Shown here one piece after another: positions 14,976-23,974 of a stretch of 64,000 nt of DNA (position 1 is its first letter; the number at the start of each line of letters is the position of its first letter). The stretch comes from Thiothrix eikelboomii (GTDB lineage Bacteria; Pseudomonadota; Gammaproteobacteria; Thiotrichales; Thiotrichaceae). A program made the position numbers and the translations under genes. The stretch lies in contig NZ_FUYB01000002.1 in the NCBI RefSeq assembly GCF_900167255.1, positions 62,001-126,000 of the forward strand, read 5' to 3'. Under the pieces are notes generated by a model. It ran no database searches. It was not told where the DNA came from and worked only from the letters and a program-made list of their open reading frames with translations.

Positions 14976-16556
14976 ATGTTGAAACTTAATCATCTGTTAG
15001 CCTCACTGTGTTTACTCAGCCTCAGTTTACCCGCCGCCGCGATGACGCCTTATGTGGGCATCAATACCAATGAGGCGGTGCATTTTGATGCTAGCCTACC
15101 CTTCGCTGATGTCTTCCGTACCGCTGAGCCTTTTCGCGAGAATAAAGAATTCACCAAAGGCAATATCAGTTATGACGCGAATGGCTGGGTGAGTAATCTC
15201 AATGGCGGCCAAGCAGGCACTTGGTTTTTACGTTGGATACCCGCAGCAGCTTTGCCACAAGGTAATTACACCGTAAGCTATGAAGGTAGCGGTAAAATCG
15301 GTTATCGCGAAAGTGCTACTCCGGTTTCGCAAGCACCCGGACGGGATATTATTAGCCTCAAACCGAATGCCGATGGTGAAATTTCCGCAGGCTTGGTCAT
15401 CGAACAGAGTGATCCGAAAAATCCGATTCGTGATATTCGGGTAACCATGCCCGGTGGGATTTGTGAAAATAATCCTTATCAGCGCGTCAATGCGGGTGGG
15501 CAATGCGGGGGCGGCCAATATCTCGCGTTTGCGGATGCAGGCTCTAAAGTCTTGTTTAATCCTGATTACTTAAACTTCATGAAGCAATTTCGCACTCTGC
15601 GCTTTATGAATATGTCAGGCATTACCCGCAATGAATTACAGTCTTGGGCGCAACGTCCCCATCTACAAGAGGCCACTTGGGGGGGACGCGAAGGTGTACG
15701 TGGCGTACCTTTAGAAGTGATGGTGCAGCTAGCGAATACTTTAAATGCGAATGCATGGTTTAATTTACCCCATCGTGCCGATAATGAGTTTGTACGTCAA
15801 TACGCTCAATATGTTAGTAGCAACTTGCGCCCTAACCTCAAGGCTTATGTTGAATACACCAATGAAGCTTGGAATAGTGTGTTCTCTCAAGCGCAATACA
15901 TGATTAAAATGGGGCAACAAGCCCGTTTAGATTCAGTACCCTTGAATGCAGGCCTTAAATATTATGGGCAACGTAGTAAAGAAATTTTTGCGATTTGGGA
16001 GCAAGTGTTTGGCAATCGCCAACGTCTTGTGCGGGTATTAGGGGGTTGGGCAGGCAATCCAGCGACTACACCGGTGATTTTAAAAGCCGCCGAAGTATAT
16101 AAATCAACTGACCTCTTCGCTATTGCTCCCTATTTCTATGCAGATCAAAACTCACTCATGCGTGCGAGCAGCGTAGATGATATTTTCTCGCTCGTGAATG
16201 GTAATCAAGCCTATTCGATTAAACAAACCTTGCGCTTGATTGATCAACACATGATGCTGCTTGAGCCTTATGGGGTGAGTTTAGGCGCTTATGAAGGCGG
16301 GCAACATTTAGTGCATTACGGCACTAAATCCAAAAAAGAGCATCCGAACCCTATTTTGATTGAAGCTAACCGTGACCCACGGATGGAAGCCGCGTATATT
16401 GAATTACTCGATGGCTTTCGCAAAGCAGGTGGCAAACTATTTATGGCTTTCTCCTCGCCACGGGCGAATGCTTTTTATGGTTGTTGGGGTATTAAAGAAT
16501 ATATTACCCAACCCAGTACGGAAACCCCAAAATTTCGGGCTTTGACTCGCTTTTAA
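14976..16556 (+). CDS. Secreted glycoside-hydrolase-like / cellulose-binding-like protein
   Basis: A 526-residue exported protein with a clear Sec signal (MLKLNHLLASLCLLSLSLPAAAM). The N-terminal 170 residues look like a beta-rich carbohydrate-binding domain, followed by a TIM-barrel-like part. That part contains FRTLRFMNMSG, a block LKAYVEYTNEAWN with acid residues at a position typical of clan-A glycosidases, and GAYEGGQHLVHYG near the end, where a second catalytic acid could lie. Similar proteins are often annotated as cellulose-binding domain proteins; family assignment is uncertain. The ATG at 14976 is chosen because the signal peptide starts there; the frame is open 16 codons further upstream. 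Monocistronic. Confidence 0.6.
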   Translation: MLKLNHLLASLCLLSLSLPAAAMTPYVGINTNEAVHFDASLPFADVFRTAEPFRENKEFTKGNISYDANGWVSNLNGGQAGTWFLRWIPAAALPQGNYTVSYEGSGKIGYRESATPVSQAPGRDIISLKPNADGEISAGLVIEQSDPKNPIRDIRVTMPGGICENNPYQRVNAGGQCGGGQYLAFADAGSKVLFNPDYLNFMKQFRTLRFMNMSGITRNELQSWAQRPHLQEATWGGREGVRGVPLEVMVQLANTLNANAWFNLPHRADNEFVRQYAQYVSSNLRPNLKAYVEYTNEAWNSVFSQAQYMIKMGQQARLDSVPLNAGLKYYGQRSKEIFAIWEQVFGNRQRLVRVLGGWAGNPATTPVILKAAEVYKSTDLFAIAPYFYADQNSLMRASSVDDIFSLVNGNQAYSIKQTLRLIDQHMMLLEPYGVSLGAYEGGQHLVHYGTKSKKEHPNPILIEANRDPRMEAAYIELLDGFRKAGGKLFMAFSSPRANAFYGCWGIKEYITQPSTETPKFRALTRF

Positions 16557-16571
16557 GCAATGCTTAAAAGC
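16549..16571. other. 23-base palindrome overlapping the stop codon
   Basis: GCTTTTAAGCA and TGCTTAAAAGC are perfect inverted repeats separated by one base, spanning the TAA stop of the exported protein gene. There is no T-run, so a terminator function is only possible. Confidence 0.35.
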
Positions 16572-16647
16572 AATATTGAGGCGTTTTAAGCATAGGTTAG
16601 GCTAGTACACATAAAAATAGCGGTGTTCTGATAAGGATAATAAATAA

Positions 16648-17061
16648 ATGGCTAACTACTACACACCTGAATCACAGCCAGTACAAACATGGGATTATAC
16701 GCTCAATAATGAAACGGTGGCAGCTCTGCAAGAACAGTTGCCGCCGACCGATATTTTGTCAGCCCCCTTTTTAATCGGTAATGTGGGTGCACCCTTTGTG
16801 ATTGGTTTGGCGGTGGGCTTTTTTGCCAAGAAAGTGTTAAAGCTTGCGTTGTTCTTAGCCGGTGGCGCTATTGTTTTACTCTTTATTAGTGAGTATTACG
16901 GCCTAACTAAGGTCTCCGATACACAATTGCAATCTGCTGCTGAGACAGCAACGGGGCTGGCACAGCAGTCAGGGGGCTTTTTAATGGATCGTTTATCGCA
17001 AATTACCAGCAAAGGCGTGAGTGCGATTACCGGGTTTGCAGTGGGATTGAAATTCGGCTAA
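16648..17061 (+). CDS. FUN14-family membrane protein
   Basis: A 137-residue small membrane protein of the FUN14 family. The bacterial members have no established function; eukaryotic FUNDC1 is a mitochondrial outer-membrane mitophagy receptor. Visible features are a hydrophilic N-terminus, then a Gly-rich segment PFVIGLAVGFFAKKVLK, a strong transmembrane helix LALFLAGGAIVLLFIS, a polar region, and a C-terminal ITGFAVGLKFG typical of the family. The ATG follows AAGGATAATAAATA. It is convergent with the oxygenase gene at 17082. Confidence 0.75.
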   Translation: MANYYTPESQPVQTWDYTLNNETVAALQEQLPPTDILSAPFLIGNVGAPFVIGLAVGFFAKKVLKLALFLAGGAIVLLFISEYYGLTKVSDTQLQSAAETATGLAQQSGGFLMDRLSQITSKGVSAITGFAVGLKFG

Positions 17062-17081
17062 GCGCCATGAACCATGACTTG

Positions 17082-17681
17082 TTAAGAGCGCCGTCTTAAC
17101 CAACCCGTTAAGCTGAGGCGCTCTTGTTGGGTTGGCAAGACTTCATGCTCAAAACGCTCACTCAAAAATAAGACTAATTTGCCCGGCTCAGGCGCAATAT
17201 CAAGGGTTCGATCATCTAAATACAATCTTAGTTCGCCGCCCTCTTGGGGTTGCCAAGCTTGATTCAAATACAAGATCACCGTAATTAAGCGGGCTGAACT
17301 TCCCCGAAAATTATCAATATGCTTACGATAAAAACCGCCTGACGGATACACTGCAAAATGTAATTCTGTCTCGACTAAGCCTAAGAATAAGGCTTGATTC
17401 AGCGCCAACCGCAAATCAGCTAACCAGTTTAAGAACTCGCTCGCCACTCCTGTCTCGTGGTCTTCTAGCCACAAAACGGCATCACGCCGAATATCAGCAT
17501 GCACTGCTTGACGGCTACCTTGTCCAACAGCAGCGGGTTTAAAGCGCCCTGCAGCATACTGGCTTAAGGCTTGGGTACGCAACTGCAAGACCTGTTCAGC
17601 CTTCAAAAACTCAGGGATAACCACCCAAGCTTGGGTTGCTAGAGCCTCAATCAGATCGGTTTGATCCTTAAACTTAAACAC
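17082..17681 (-). CDS. 2-oxoglutarate/Fe(II)-dependent dioxygenase (prolyl-4-hydroxylase-like)
   Basis: A 199-residue double-stranded beta-helix dioxygenase. The iron ligands appear as KHIDNF (His and Asp, about residues 117-119) and the distal His in SERFEHEVLP. The TVILYLN strand and EGGELRLYL motif are family-typical, and the Arg of QERLSLTGW would bind 2-oxoglutarate. Related bacterial proteins hydroxylate prolines or act on small molecules; the substrate here is unknown. It is the last gene of a leftward operon, and its start overlaps the stop of the HD-GYP gene by 8 bases, so it is probably translated with it. Confidence 0.85.
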   Translation of the reverse strand: MFKFKDQTDLIEALATQAWVVIPEFLKAEQVLQLRTQALSQYAAGRFKPAAVGQGSRQAVHADIRRDAVLWLEDHETGVASEFLNWLADLRLALNQALFLGLVETELHFAVYPSGGFYRKHIDNFRGSSARLITVILYLNQAWQPQEGGELRLYLDDRTLDIAPEPGKLVLFLSERFEHEVLPTQQERLSLTGWLRRRS

Positions 17682-18753
17682 AGATCTCCTCTAAGACCTC
17701 ACCTTCTTGAGCCTCTTCGTTGACCTCTTGCACTTCTAAACGAATTCGCCGCATCGCAGGTAACAAACTCAAAAATAGTTTAAGCAAATGCGGATCAAGA
17801 TGTCGGCCAGCCATTTCTCGCATTAAATTCAGCGCTTCTTCTTCAGGGATGGCTTTTTTATACACACGCTCATGCACAAGGGCATCATAAATGTCCACAA
17901 TCGTGGTGATGCGTGCACTCATAGGAATGGCTTCATCGGCTAAGCCACGTGGATAACCCGTGCCATCCCAACGCTCATGATGATTTAAAGCAATATCGGC
18001 TGCCATATTCAAGATCGGAATCTTAGTTCCACGCAACATAGCCGCCCCGATTTCAGTGTGCTTTTTCATCACATTGAATTCTTCATCGTTCAGTACACCG
18101 CTTTTACGCAAAATCCGATCAGGAATACCGATTTTACCAATATCATGCATCGGTGCGGCCACGCGAATGGTGTCAATGTCTTCTGCATTCCAAGCTAACG
18201 CTTTTGCCATCACCGCAGCATATAAGCCAATTCGGCGTACATGTGCACCCGTTTCTTCATCGCGCAAACTAGTCAGACTCACTAATTTAATCGCAATTTC
18301 TTCTTCACGTTTGCGGATTTCCAAGGTACGGCGCTTAACTTCAGATTCCAGCATTTCTTGGGTTAATAAGCTATTACGGACTTGTTGGAGACGCGAGAGA
18401 TCATGAGTATATTTCTCCCCCAATTGCTGCAATAGCAACACCTCCTGCCCGTCTACCCACATCACACAAGCTTCCAAGGGAAGTTCATGTTCTAGCTCGT
18501 CGATTTCAATCCATACGCCTGAAGACAAGGGCTTCGAGTATTTAGCCTGCCAATGCTGCTCTGCATCCTCGATAAAACAACTTAAATAAGGGAAAGCTTC
18601 AACTAAATTATAACGTCCTAGATCAGATTGCTTCGCTAGGAAAAAAACGAGCCAGTCTGGTAGCGGTGAACAAGGCTTGAATTGACCTCCCTGCTCACGG
18701 ACAAAGACGGTAAGATTGATATTTCGATAAATGCTAGATAAAAAACTGTCCAT
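17674..18753 (-). CDS. HD-GYP domain protein, probable cyclic-di-GMP phosphodiesterase
   Basis: A 359-residue cytoplasmic protein. The N-terminal 120 residues form an unassigned, possibly PAS-like sensor domain, followed by a coiled-coil linker (about 125-155). The HD-GYP domain is complete: GAHVRRIG, the metal-binding MHDIGKIGIPD, and NHHERWDGTGYPRGL. It is therefore expected to hydrolyse cyclic-di-GMP. It follows the small GTPase gene by 25 bases and overlaps the oxygenase gene, placing second-messenger turnover in the same operon as the GTPase. No receiver domain or membrane segment is visible. Confidence 0.88.
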   Translation of the reverse strand: MDSFLSSIYRNINLTVFVREQGGQFKPCSPLPDWLVFFLAKQSDLGRYNLVEAFPYLSCFIEDAEQHWQAKYSKPLSSGVWIEIDELEHELPLEACVMWVDGQEVLLLQQLGEKYTHDLSRLQQVRNSLLTQEMLESEVKRRTLEIRKREEEIAIKLVSLTSLRDEETGAHVRRIGLYAAVMAKALAWNAEDIDTIRVAAPMHDIGKIGIPDRILRKSGVLNDEEFNVMKKHTEIGAAMLRGTKIPILNMAADIALNHHERWDGTGYPRGLADEAIPMSARITTIVDIYDALVHERVYKKAIPEEEALNLMREMAGRHLDPHLLKLFLSLLPAMRRIRLEVQEVNEEAQEGEVLEEICV

Positions 18754-18778
18754 CTGTTATGCCTCAGATTTTCTGGAA

Positions 18779-19291
18779 CTAATTGACTTTTTCTGGAACT
18801 AATTGACGTGCAAGCCCCATGAACACCTCTTCCACACCCAGACCTAATTTGGCACTAGTCTCAATCACTGGGTATCCTAGCTGCGCTAGAGTACGAATCT
18901 GTTCATGACTAATCAGCCACTGATCTTTCAAATCGCTCTTGTTTAAGGCAAATACTGCCGGTACCTGACCTAGCTCAGTTCTTACCCGCTCATGTAAGGC
19001 CAAGGCTACTGTAAAAGAATTTTGCCGAGTTCCATCAATCACCACAATATAACCAGATAAACCGCGCAAATGGGCTGAGCGAATCTGGGTGAAATCATCT
19101 TCACCCGCCAGATCCCAAACCATTAAGGATAGCGCTGTATTACCCACAGTCACTTGTTTCTTATCAATTTTCACCCCAACGGTCGTTAGATATTTTTCAC
19201 TAAAGAGTTGATTCACATAGCGCTGAATTAAACTAGTTTTTCCAACCGAAAAGGCTCCTAACAAACATATTTTTTTCTGTAACACCATCAC
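18779..19291 (-). CDS. Rab-like small GTPase
   Basis: A 170-residue Ras-superfamily GTPase with unusual likeness to eukaryotic Rab proteins. G1 is GAFSVGKTS (12-20), G2/switch I is YLTTVGVKIDKK, G3 is VWDLAGEDDF (58-67), G4 is NKSD (117-120) and G5 is ETSAK (144-148). In the canonical WDTAGQE the catalytic Gln is replaced by Glu here, so intrinsic hydrolysis may differ. There is no C-terminal Cys, so no prenylation. It lies in a leftward operon between the OmpA-family membrane protein and the HD-GYP protein. The role is unknown; prokaryotic relatives such as MglA work with roadblock partners in polarity control. Confidence 0.88.
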   Translation of the reverse strand: MMVLQKKICLLGAFSVGKTSLIQRYVNQLFSEKYLTTVGVKIDKKQVTVGNTALSLMVWDLAGEDDFTQIRSAHLRGLSGYIVVIDGTRQNSFTVALALHERVRTELGQVPAVFALNKSDLKDQWLISHEQIRTLAQLGYPVIETSAKLGLGVEEVFMGLARQLVPEKVN

Positions 19292-19313
19292 ACCTATTTG
19301 CTATGGTTCTTTT

Positions 19314-21086
19314 TCAAAATAAATCGACTTGGTAACGGATGCTACGTTCATTTCTAAGCCCAGTATCTGGTTTGACAATAGCGATGACCGATGCTGGCAG
19401 ACCCTGTTCAAGCAAGTAATCACGCATAGCTAAAGCACGCTCTTTCGCTAAACGTCCATTAGTGATTTCAGTCCCCGTTTCATCAGTGGCTCCACTAATA
19501 GAAACTTGTGGCATTTTTCCGACCGAACGTGCCGTCTCAAGTAGCTCTAAAATTAAAGGTAGAGCTTGCTTAACATGCGCTTGTGCATCACTCACCACGC
19601 TGCTACCTGAACTAAAATAAAAACGGAGGGCTTCTATTTTTGCAGTTAATGTGCGCAACTGCTGATCGAATTGGGCGGCGCTTGAGTCCTCTACTTTAAA
19701 CTCACTGAGATCTAAGGCATCAATCCCTGCAATTAACGGCCATGACTGCTGCAGCTTTTGTTGCCAAGGCAAATCACTTTGCCCTGTCACTTTTAAGGTA
19801 TTGGCCGCTAACTCCAGCTCTACCTCAGCCGGTGGCTGTAAAATTTGCTTAGCCCGACCCAACACAAACTCAGGTTCCATCGCAAGATAAGGCTTAGTCG
19901 TCACTTTTAACGCGGTAACTTTTGACGCTAAGGACTGTAGAGGCTGAATCACACTTAAAGGGTCACGCGCTTGTGGATCTTTCAATACCTCAAACTGATA
20001 ACCGTCTTGAGTATTCTGAAAATCCACCACCACTAAGCCCGGCTCAGAACGTAACGCGGCTAAGGCTTGTTGGACAAGCCCTTGTTGTTGATAATATTGA
20101 TACGTCCACCACGCTGCCGCCCCCACTAAAGTCACTAAGGCCAAAATCGCTAACCAAGGAAAGCGTTTTTTAAGCCGTAATTGAGTTTTTAAGCAGCGCT
20201 CTAATACAGGCTGAGTCGACTTAAACGGCTGGCCATCCCCCTGAAAGGTCTTGAGCGCATAAATGAATTGGCGATGAAGCTGTTCATTCACCTCCCCTAA
20301 CAACCGATTTAATTCAGCGGGTGGATTGCCACGCACGACTGCCGCGACCACTGCATGCGGCCCTTGATTGAAAAGTACCGAGACTTCATCCAGTTGTAGG
20401 GTTTTTAAAGAAGTATCACTGGTGACATTAAACGAATCTTTAATAAAATCCTGAATCGCCGTCATCATACTCGAGATCAGCTCGGGATCTTTGGTAATTG
20501 CTTGAGGCGATACCACATGTTGCAAGAGCAAACCCGTCTCTCGATGGATCAAAAACACCTGTTCTACTTGATAGACCAGTGTTTTTAATAACACCACTTC
20601 TGAATAACTACGTCCGGTGCGCCAAGCATCAAAGCGCCATGCTAAAGAGCGCACCGAAAGGCTTTGCTCTAATAAATAATTGAAGGTATCGAGTGCTTGA
20701 TGCAGCACTTCTTGAATGGATTTGCGAATCGCAGGTCCCATCACCGGATAAAGCGCATTGGCTAACCGATTAGGGTTGATTTCAACTGAGTGACTCACTG
20801 CTGATTCAATCGTAGTCGACAGGGCATCCGTCAAAGAATCATCTTGCTGAGCACGCAAGGTCAAGGCTTCAGAGATAATATCAGCTACATGAAGGCTATA
20901 GCGTTCACGATCTAAGAGTTGCTGGCGCAGATCATAGAGAATTTCATAATCTGCACCTAACAACAAGGCACGTAACTGTTCTAAAGCATCTAAAGACTCT
21001 AAAGATTCTGATGCTGGTCTAGCCGTATTAATCGGCTGTGATCGCTGAGTAGATGCCTCACTACTCAGCTCCTCTGCTGAGAACAT
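19314..21086 (-). CDS. Membrane OmpA-family protein with cytoplasmic roadblock-like region
   Basis: A 590-residue protein. Residues 1-300 are cytoplasmic. Within them, 150-275 (AWRTGRSYSEVVLL, QVFLIHRETGLLLQHV, ISSMMTAIQDFIKDSF, AVVAAVVRGNPP) look like a roadblock/longin-type domain. One transmembrane helix follows at about 310-330 (WLAILALVTLVGAAAWW), then a periplasmic BON-like region (about 350-470). The C-terminal OmpA-type domain (about 490-590) carries SISGATDETG and NGRLAKERALAMRDYL, which in this family bind peptidoglycan. The gene is flanked by a coiled-coil gene and the Rab-like GTPase gene in the same direction. It may link the GTPase to the cell wall; that is inference. Confidence 0.75.
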   Translation of the reverse strand: MFSAEELSSEASTQRSQPINTARPASESLESLDALEQLRALLLGADYEILYDLRQQLLDRERYSLHVADIISEALTLRAQQDDSLTDALSTTIESAVSHSVEINPNRLANALYPVMGPAIRKSIQEVLHQALDTFNYLLEQSLSVRSLAWRFDAWRTGRSYSEVVLLKTLVYQVEQVFLIHRETGLLLQHVVSPQAITKDPELISSMMTAIQDFIKDSFNVTSDTSLKTLQLDEVSVLFNQGPHAVVAAVVRGNPPAELNRLLGEVNEQLHRQFIYALKTFQGDGQPFKSTQPVLERCLKTQLRLKKRFPWLAILALVTLVGAAAWWTYQYYQQQGLVQQALAALRSEPGLVVVDFQNTQDGYQFEVLKDPQARDPLSVIQPLQSLASKVTALKVTTKPYLAMEPEFVLGRAKQILQPPAEVELELAANTLKVTGQSDLPWQQKLQQSWPLIAGIDALDLSEFKVEDSSAAQFDQQLRTLTAKIEALRFYFSSGSSVVSDAQAHVKQALPLILELLETARSVGKMPQVSISGATDETGTEITNGRLAKERALAMRDYLLEQGLPASVIAIVKPDTGLRNERSIRYQVDLF

Positions 21087-21097
21087 TGTACTGATAC

Positions 21098-21661
21098 TTA
21101 TAAGGCCTCAATTTTTTCTACATCAAATAATTGCTTAGCCATCCCATTGAGGATACCCGCAACGGCCTTACGATCCGCTTTCTCATGGCGTAATTGCTCA
21201 GCAGTTTCAGTGAGCTGCCTAATTAAATCTTTGCGCGACAATTCCATCTGCTGATCTAATTTAGCAACCTCAGTAGTCACTCGTTTAGCTAGCTCATCTA
21301 GGAAACGCTCATTCTTCTCTAACCGATGGCGTGCACCTTGGTGCTCTTCACGACGCGCTTTCGCTTCTTCAATGAGTAAGTCTTTGATTAGTCTAATATC
21401 ATTTTGCAGAGTGTCTAATTTTCGTTGTGTGTCTTCTGCTAACGCATTAATGGAAACACGGACAAAACGCTCTAAACTAGCGTTTTTGCGCTCTAAATCA
21501 CGCAACTGTTCACCGAATAAAATATTGCGAATCATATCGAGATTTTTATCCGGCACTGTGTCACGCCGCATAGCGTTCACTAATAATTCAGGGGACGCGA
21601 CTATTTCAGGAGTAGCTTCTGGAGCAAGAGTATCTGGGGTTTGCATGTCGATTGTGCTCAT
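21098..21661 (-). CDS. Coiled-coil protein of unknown function in the GTPase operon
   Basis: A 187-residue soluble protein with no recognised enzymatic motif. After a short disordered N-terminus, residues 50-175 are strongly charged with heptad-like hydrophobic spacing (LRDLERKNASLERFV, LDTLQNDIRLIKDLL, LEKNERFLDELAKRV), so a long coiled coil is expected. It ends with GILNGMAKQLFDVEKIEAL. It is the first gene of the leftward operon and lies 11 bases before the OmpA-family gene. It may be an adaptor for the GTPase or membrane protein; no function can be assigned. Confidence 0.65.
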   Translation of the reverse strand: MSTIDMQTPDTLAPEATPEIVASPELLVNAMRRDTVPDKNLDMIRNILFGEQLRDLERKNASLERFVRVSINALAEDTQRKLDTLQNDIRLIKDLLIEEAKARREEHQGARHRLEKNERFLDELAKRVTTEVAKLDQQMELSRKDLIRQLTETAEQLRHEKADRKAVAGILNGMAKQLFDVEKIEAL

Positions 21662-22054
21662 TTTTTGCTTAGTGACCGAAAAATCAAGCCAATGCGATGG
21701 CTCGATTAGTGTAACTAGCCATTTTTATTATTACTAGTTTAGTATACACCATAGACAGTTTAACACTATGCTATTTAATTAAACAGTATTTTCAGATAGG
21801 TGGGGACTGACTACGGCTTAACCCAAAACGACTCACGGCCGAGTCATTGTTGAAATGACTCACTTACAAGCTTGCTTCGCAGTTAATTGATTTTAAAGTA
21901 GATTTTTCAAGACTTATTGAGAAGCGTGCGACTGCGCGTTAGGCATTAGCTTTATATTTTTTATTGTTTGTAGCCATGATGCCGTTGAGAAGCCTCCGCT
22001 CTGACAGATGGTCAGAGCAGGAGGAAAACACACATTTGAGAGAGAGAAACTTAA
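21662..22054. other. Intergenic region between GTPase operon and sugar ABC operon
   Basis: About 390 bases without a gene. It carries the promoter region of the coiled-coil/GTPase operon (AT-rich near 21700-21790) and, near its right end, the hairpin at 21993-22024. Confidence 0.5.
21993..22024 (-). terminator. Hairpin after the sugar ABC operon, probable terminator
   Basis: CCTCCGCTCTGAC and GTCAGAGC-A-GGAGG form a 13-base-pair stem with one bulge and a 5-base loop, about 30 bases past the frcA stop. The T-run on the minus strand is weak. Confidence 0.55.
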
Positions 22055-22870
22055 TTAAGCACCTTTGGGTTGAGCGTAGGCACCGGCAGGATGCTCATTG
22101 GGATCCATCGCTCCGGTCATAATCGCAACCCCTTCAGACATAGTATGCGTATCAGGCTTAATCACTGCATGGCGCTTACCCAAACGATGTACATGAATAC
22201 GATCAGATACTTCCCATACATGCGGCATATTATGGCTAATTAATACAACAGGCATCCCGCGATCACGCACATCTTTAATCAAATCTAGGACGCGGCGTGA
22301 TTCTTTTACCCCTAAAGCAGCGGTCGGCTCATCCATAATGACGACTTTACTACCGAAAGCGGCCGCACGAGCCACCGCGACAGCTTGACGCTGCCCCCCT
22401 GAAAGGGTTTCCACAGGTTGATTAATCGTCTGAATGGTCAATAACCCTAGTTCAGACAATTTATCTCGAGCGATGCGCTGCATTTCTTTGTGATCGAGCA
22501 TATGCAACCACTTGCCTAAAAATCCGGGCTTGCGGAGTTCTCTGCCTAAAAACAAATTATCTGCAATATTCAGTGAGGGGGAAACGGCTAGGTTTTGATA
22601 AACCGTTTCAATCCCTGCCGAGCGCCCATCCATCGGATTTCTAAAATTAGTCAGGTGTCCATCAAGAAAGACCTGACCACTATCGGGCGGTGCGGCTCCC
22701 GTTAAGGCTTTGATCAGTGAGGATTTACCAGCACCGTTATCACCTATGACAGCTAATACCTCACCCGGATACAGATCAAAATCAGAGTGATCCAGTGCGG
22801 TAACCCGACCATAGCGTTTGACTAAATTCCGCCCCATTAAGATGGGTTCAAGTTTTATTGCCTCAGCCAT
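22055..22870 (-). CDS. frcA: Sugar ABC transporter ATP-binding protein, FrcA-like
   Basis: A 271-residue single-cassette ATPase that powers sugar import. Walker A is GDNGAGKSS, the signature LSGGQRQAVAVARA, Walker B VVIMDEPTAAL, and the H-loop LISHNMPHVWEV. The blocks FRNPMDGRSAGIETVYQNLA and the LHMLDHKEM region match the single-domain FrcA subfamily (fructose/mannose/ribose import in rhizobia) better than the double-cassette RbsA/XylG type. The ATG at 22870 has GGAGG 8 bases upstream; the frame also has an earlier possible start. It is the last gene of frcBCA, 2 bases after frcC. Confidence 0.88.
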   Translation of the reverse strand: MAEAIKLEPILMGRNLVKRYGRVTALDHSDFDLYPGEVLAVIGDNGAGKSSLIKALTGAAPPDSGQVFLDGHLTNFRNPMDGRSAGIETVYQNLAVSPSLNIADNLFLGRELRKPGFLGKWLHMLDHKEMQRIARDKLSELGLLTIQTINQPVETLSGGQRQAVAVARAAAFGSKVVIMDEPTAALGVKESRRVLDLIKDVRDRGMPVVLISHNMPHVWEVSDRIHVHRLGKRHAVIKPDTHTMSEGVAIMTGAMDPNEHPAGAYAQPKGA

Positions 22871-22872
22871 GT

Positions 22873-23928
22873 TTATACCCTCCGAATCCACTGGTCAGTG
22901 GCTACTGCTAAGATAATTAACAGACCGATGGCGAACTGTTGCCAAAGGACATCAACCCCCGCGAGGGCTAAGCCATTTTGGAAAATCCCCACCACCAGAG
23001 CACCAATCAAAGTTCCAAAGATGGCACCACGCCCACCGAATAGACTCGTTCCACCGATGACCACTGCGGTAATACTATCAAGATTAGCGGTCTGGCCTGC
23101 TTGTGGGCTAATTGAGCCAACCCGTCCAATCAAAGTCCACGCCGCCAAAGCACAGATCACCCCCGCCACGATATACACCGAGAGCAAGACTTTGTTGGTA
23201 TCAATCCCAGCTAACTGTGCTGCTTGCGGATCATCACCCGTTGCATAGACATGCCGTCCCCAAGGGGTATGATTCAGCGCAAACCACATGCCGATAAACA
23301 AGAGCAGCAAAGTAATCGTACCTAAGGTAAAACGTGCTCCTCCCCATAGTTCAAAGGATATGCCCATGAATTGTAGGAGTGAGGCTTGCTCAGCAATATC
23401 TTGCGAACGAATGGTTTCACTCTGTGAATACCATAAATTAATCGCAAAAAAGATACTCCAAGTGCCTAAAGTCGTAATGAATGGTGGCAAACGTAAGCGA
23501 GTTATCAAGAAGCCATTAATAGCACCGCATAAAGCCCCCACGATAAAGCCGAGCATAATGGCAATACCTGAAGGCAAGCCCATCTCAATTGCAGTACGCC
23601 CCATCACGACTGAACACAACACCATAATCGCGCCCACCGACAGATCAATCCCTGCCGTCAGAATCACGAGGGTTTGTGCAACCCCAATGATCCCGATGAT
23701 CGTGACCTGCTGTAGCACTAGCGACAAGTTGAAAGGAGCGAGAAATTTCTCGCCCACAATCACATAGAAGGCTAGGATCGCCAACAGTAGAACAAACATC
23801 GGTGCTGCTGTCGGATAGTTATGTAGGAAGCGCTGCAAGCGCTCGCCCAAGCTTAGCTTGTCAACCTCAAACGAGGCAACCGTGCCGCCTGCTTTGGCAG
23901 CAACTGCTTCAAAATCATCTGTTGCCAT
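22873..23928 (-). CDS. frcC: Sugar ABC transporter permease, FrcC-like
   Basis: A 351-residue inner-membrane permease of the ribose/xylose/fructose class, forming the sugar channel with the FrcA ATPase. About ten hydrophobic segments are visible. The family hallmarks are GIDLSVGAIMVLCSV, LRLPPFITTLGTWSIFF, ATGDDPQAAQLAGIDT and TAVVIGGTSLFGGRGAIFGTLIGA. The start has GGAGGGTC 8 bases upstream. It follows frcB with 46 bases between and precedes frcA by 2 bases, so the three genes form one operon. Confidence 0.9.
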   Translation of the reverse strand: MATDDFEAVAAKAGGTVASFEVDKLSLGERLQRFLHNYPTAAPMFVLLLAILAFYVIVGEKFLAPFNLSLVLQQVTIIGIIGVAQTLVILTAGIDLSVGAIMVLCSVVMGRTAIEMGLPSGIAIMLGFIVGALCGAINGFLITRLRLPPFITTLGTWSIFFAINLWYSQSETIRSQDIAEQASLLQFMGISFELWGGARFTLGTITLLLLFIGMWFALNHTPWGRHVYATGDDPQAAQLAGIDTNKVLLSVYIVAGVICALAAWTLIGRVGSISPQAGQTANLDSITAVVIGGTSLFGGRGAIFGTLIGALVVGIFQNGLALAGVDVLWQQFAIGLLIILAVATDQWIRRV

Positions 23929-23974
23929 CCTTGACCCTCCTCAGATCATTGATAAAGGCTTGCTTTTACTCAGC

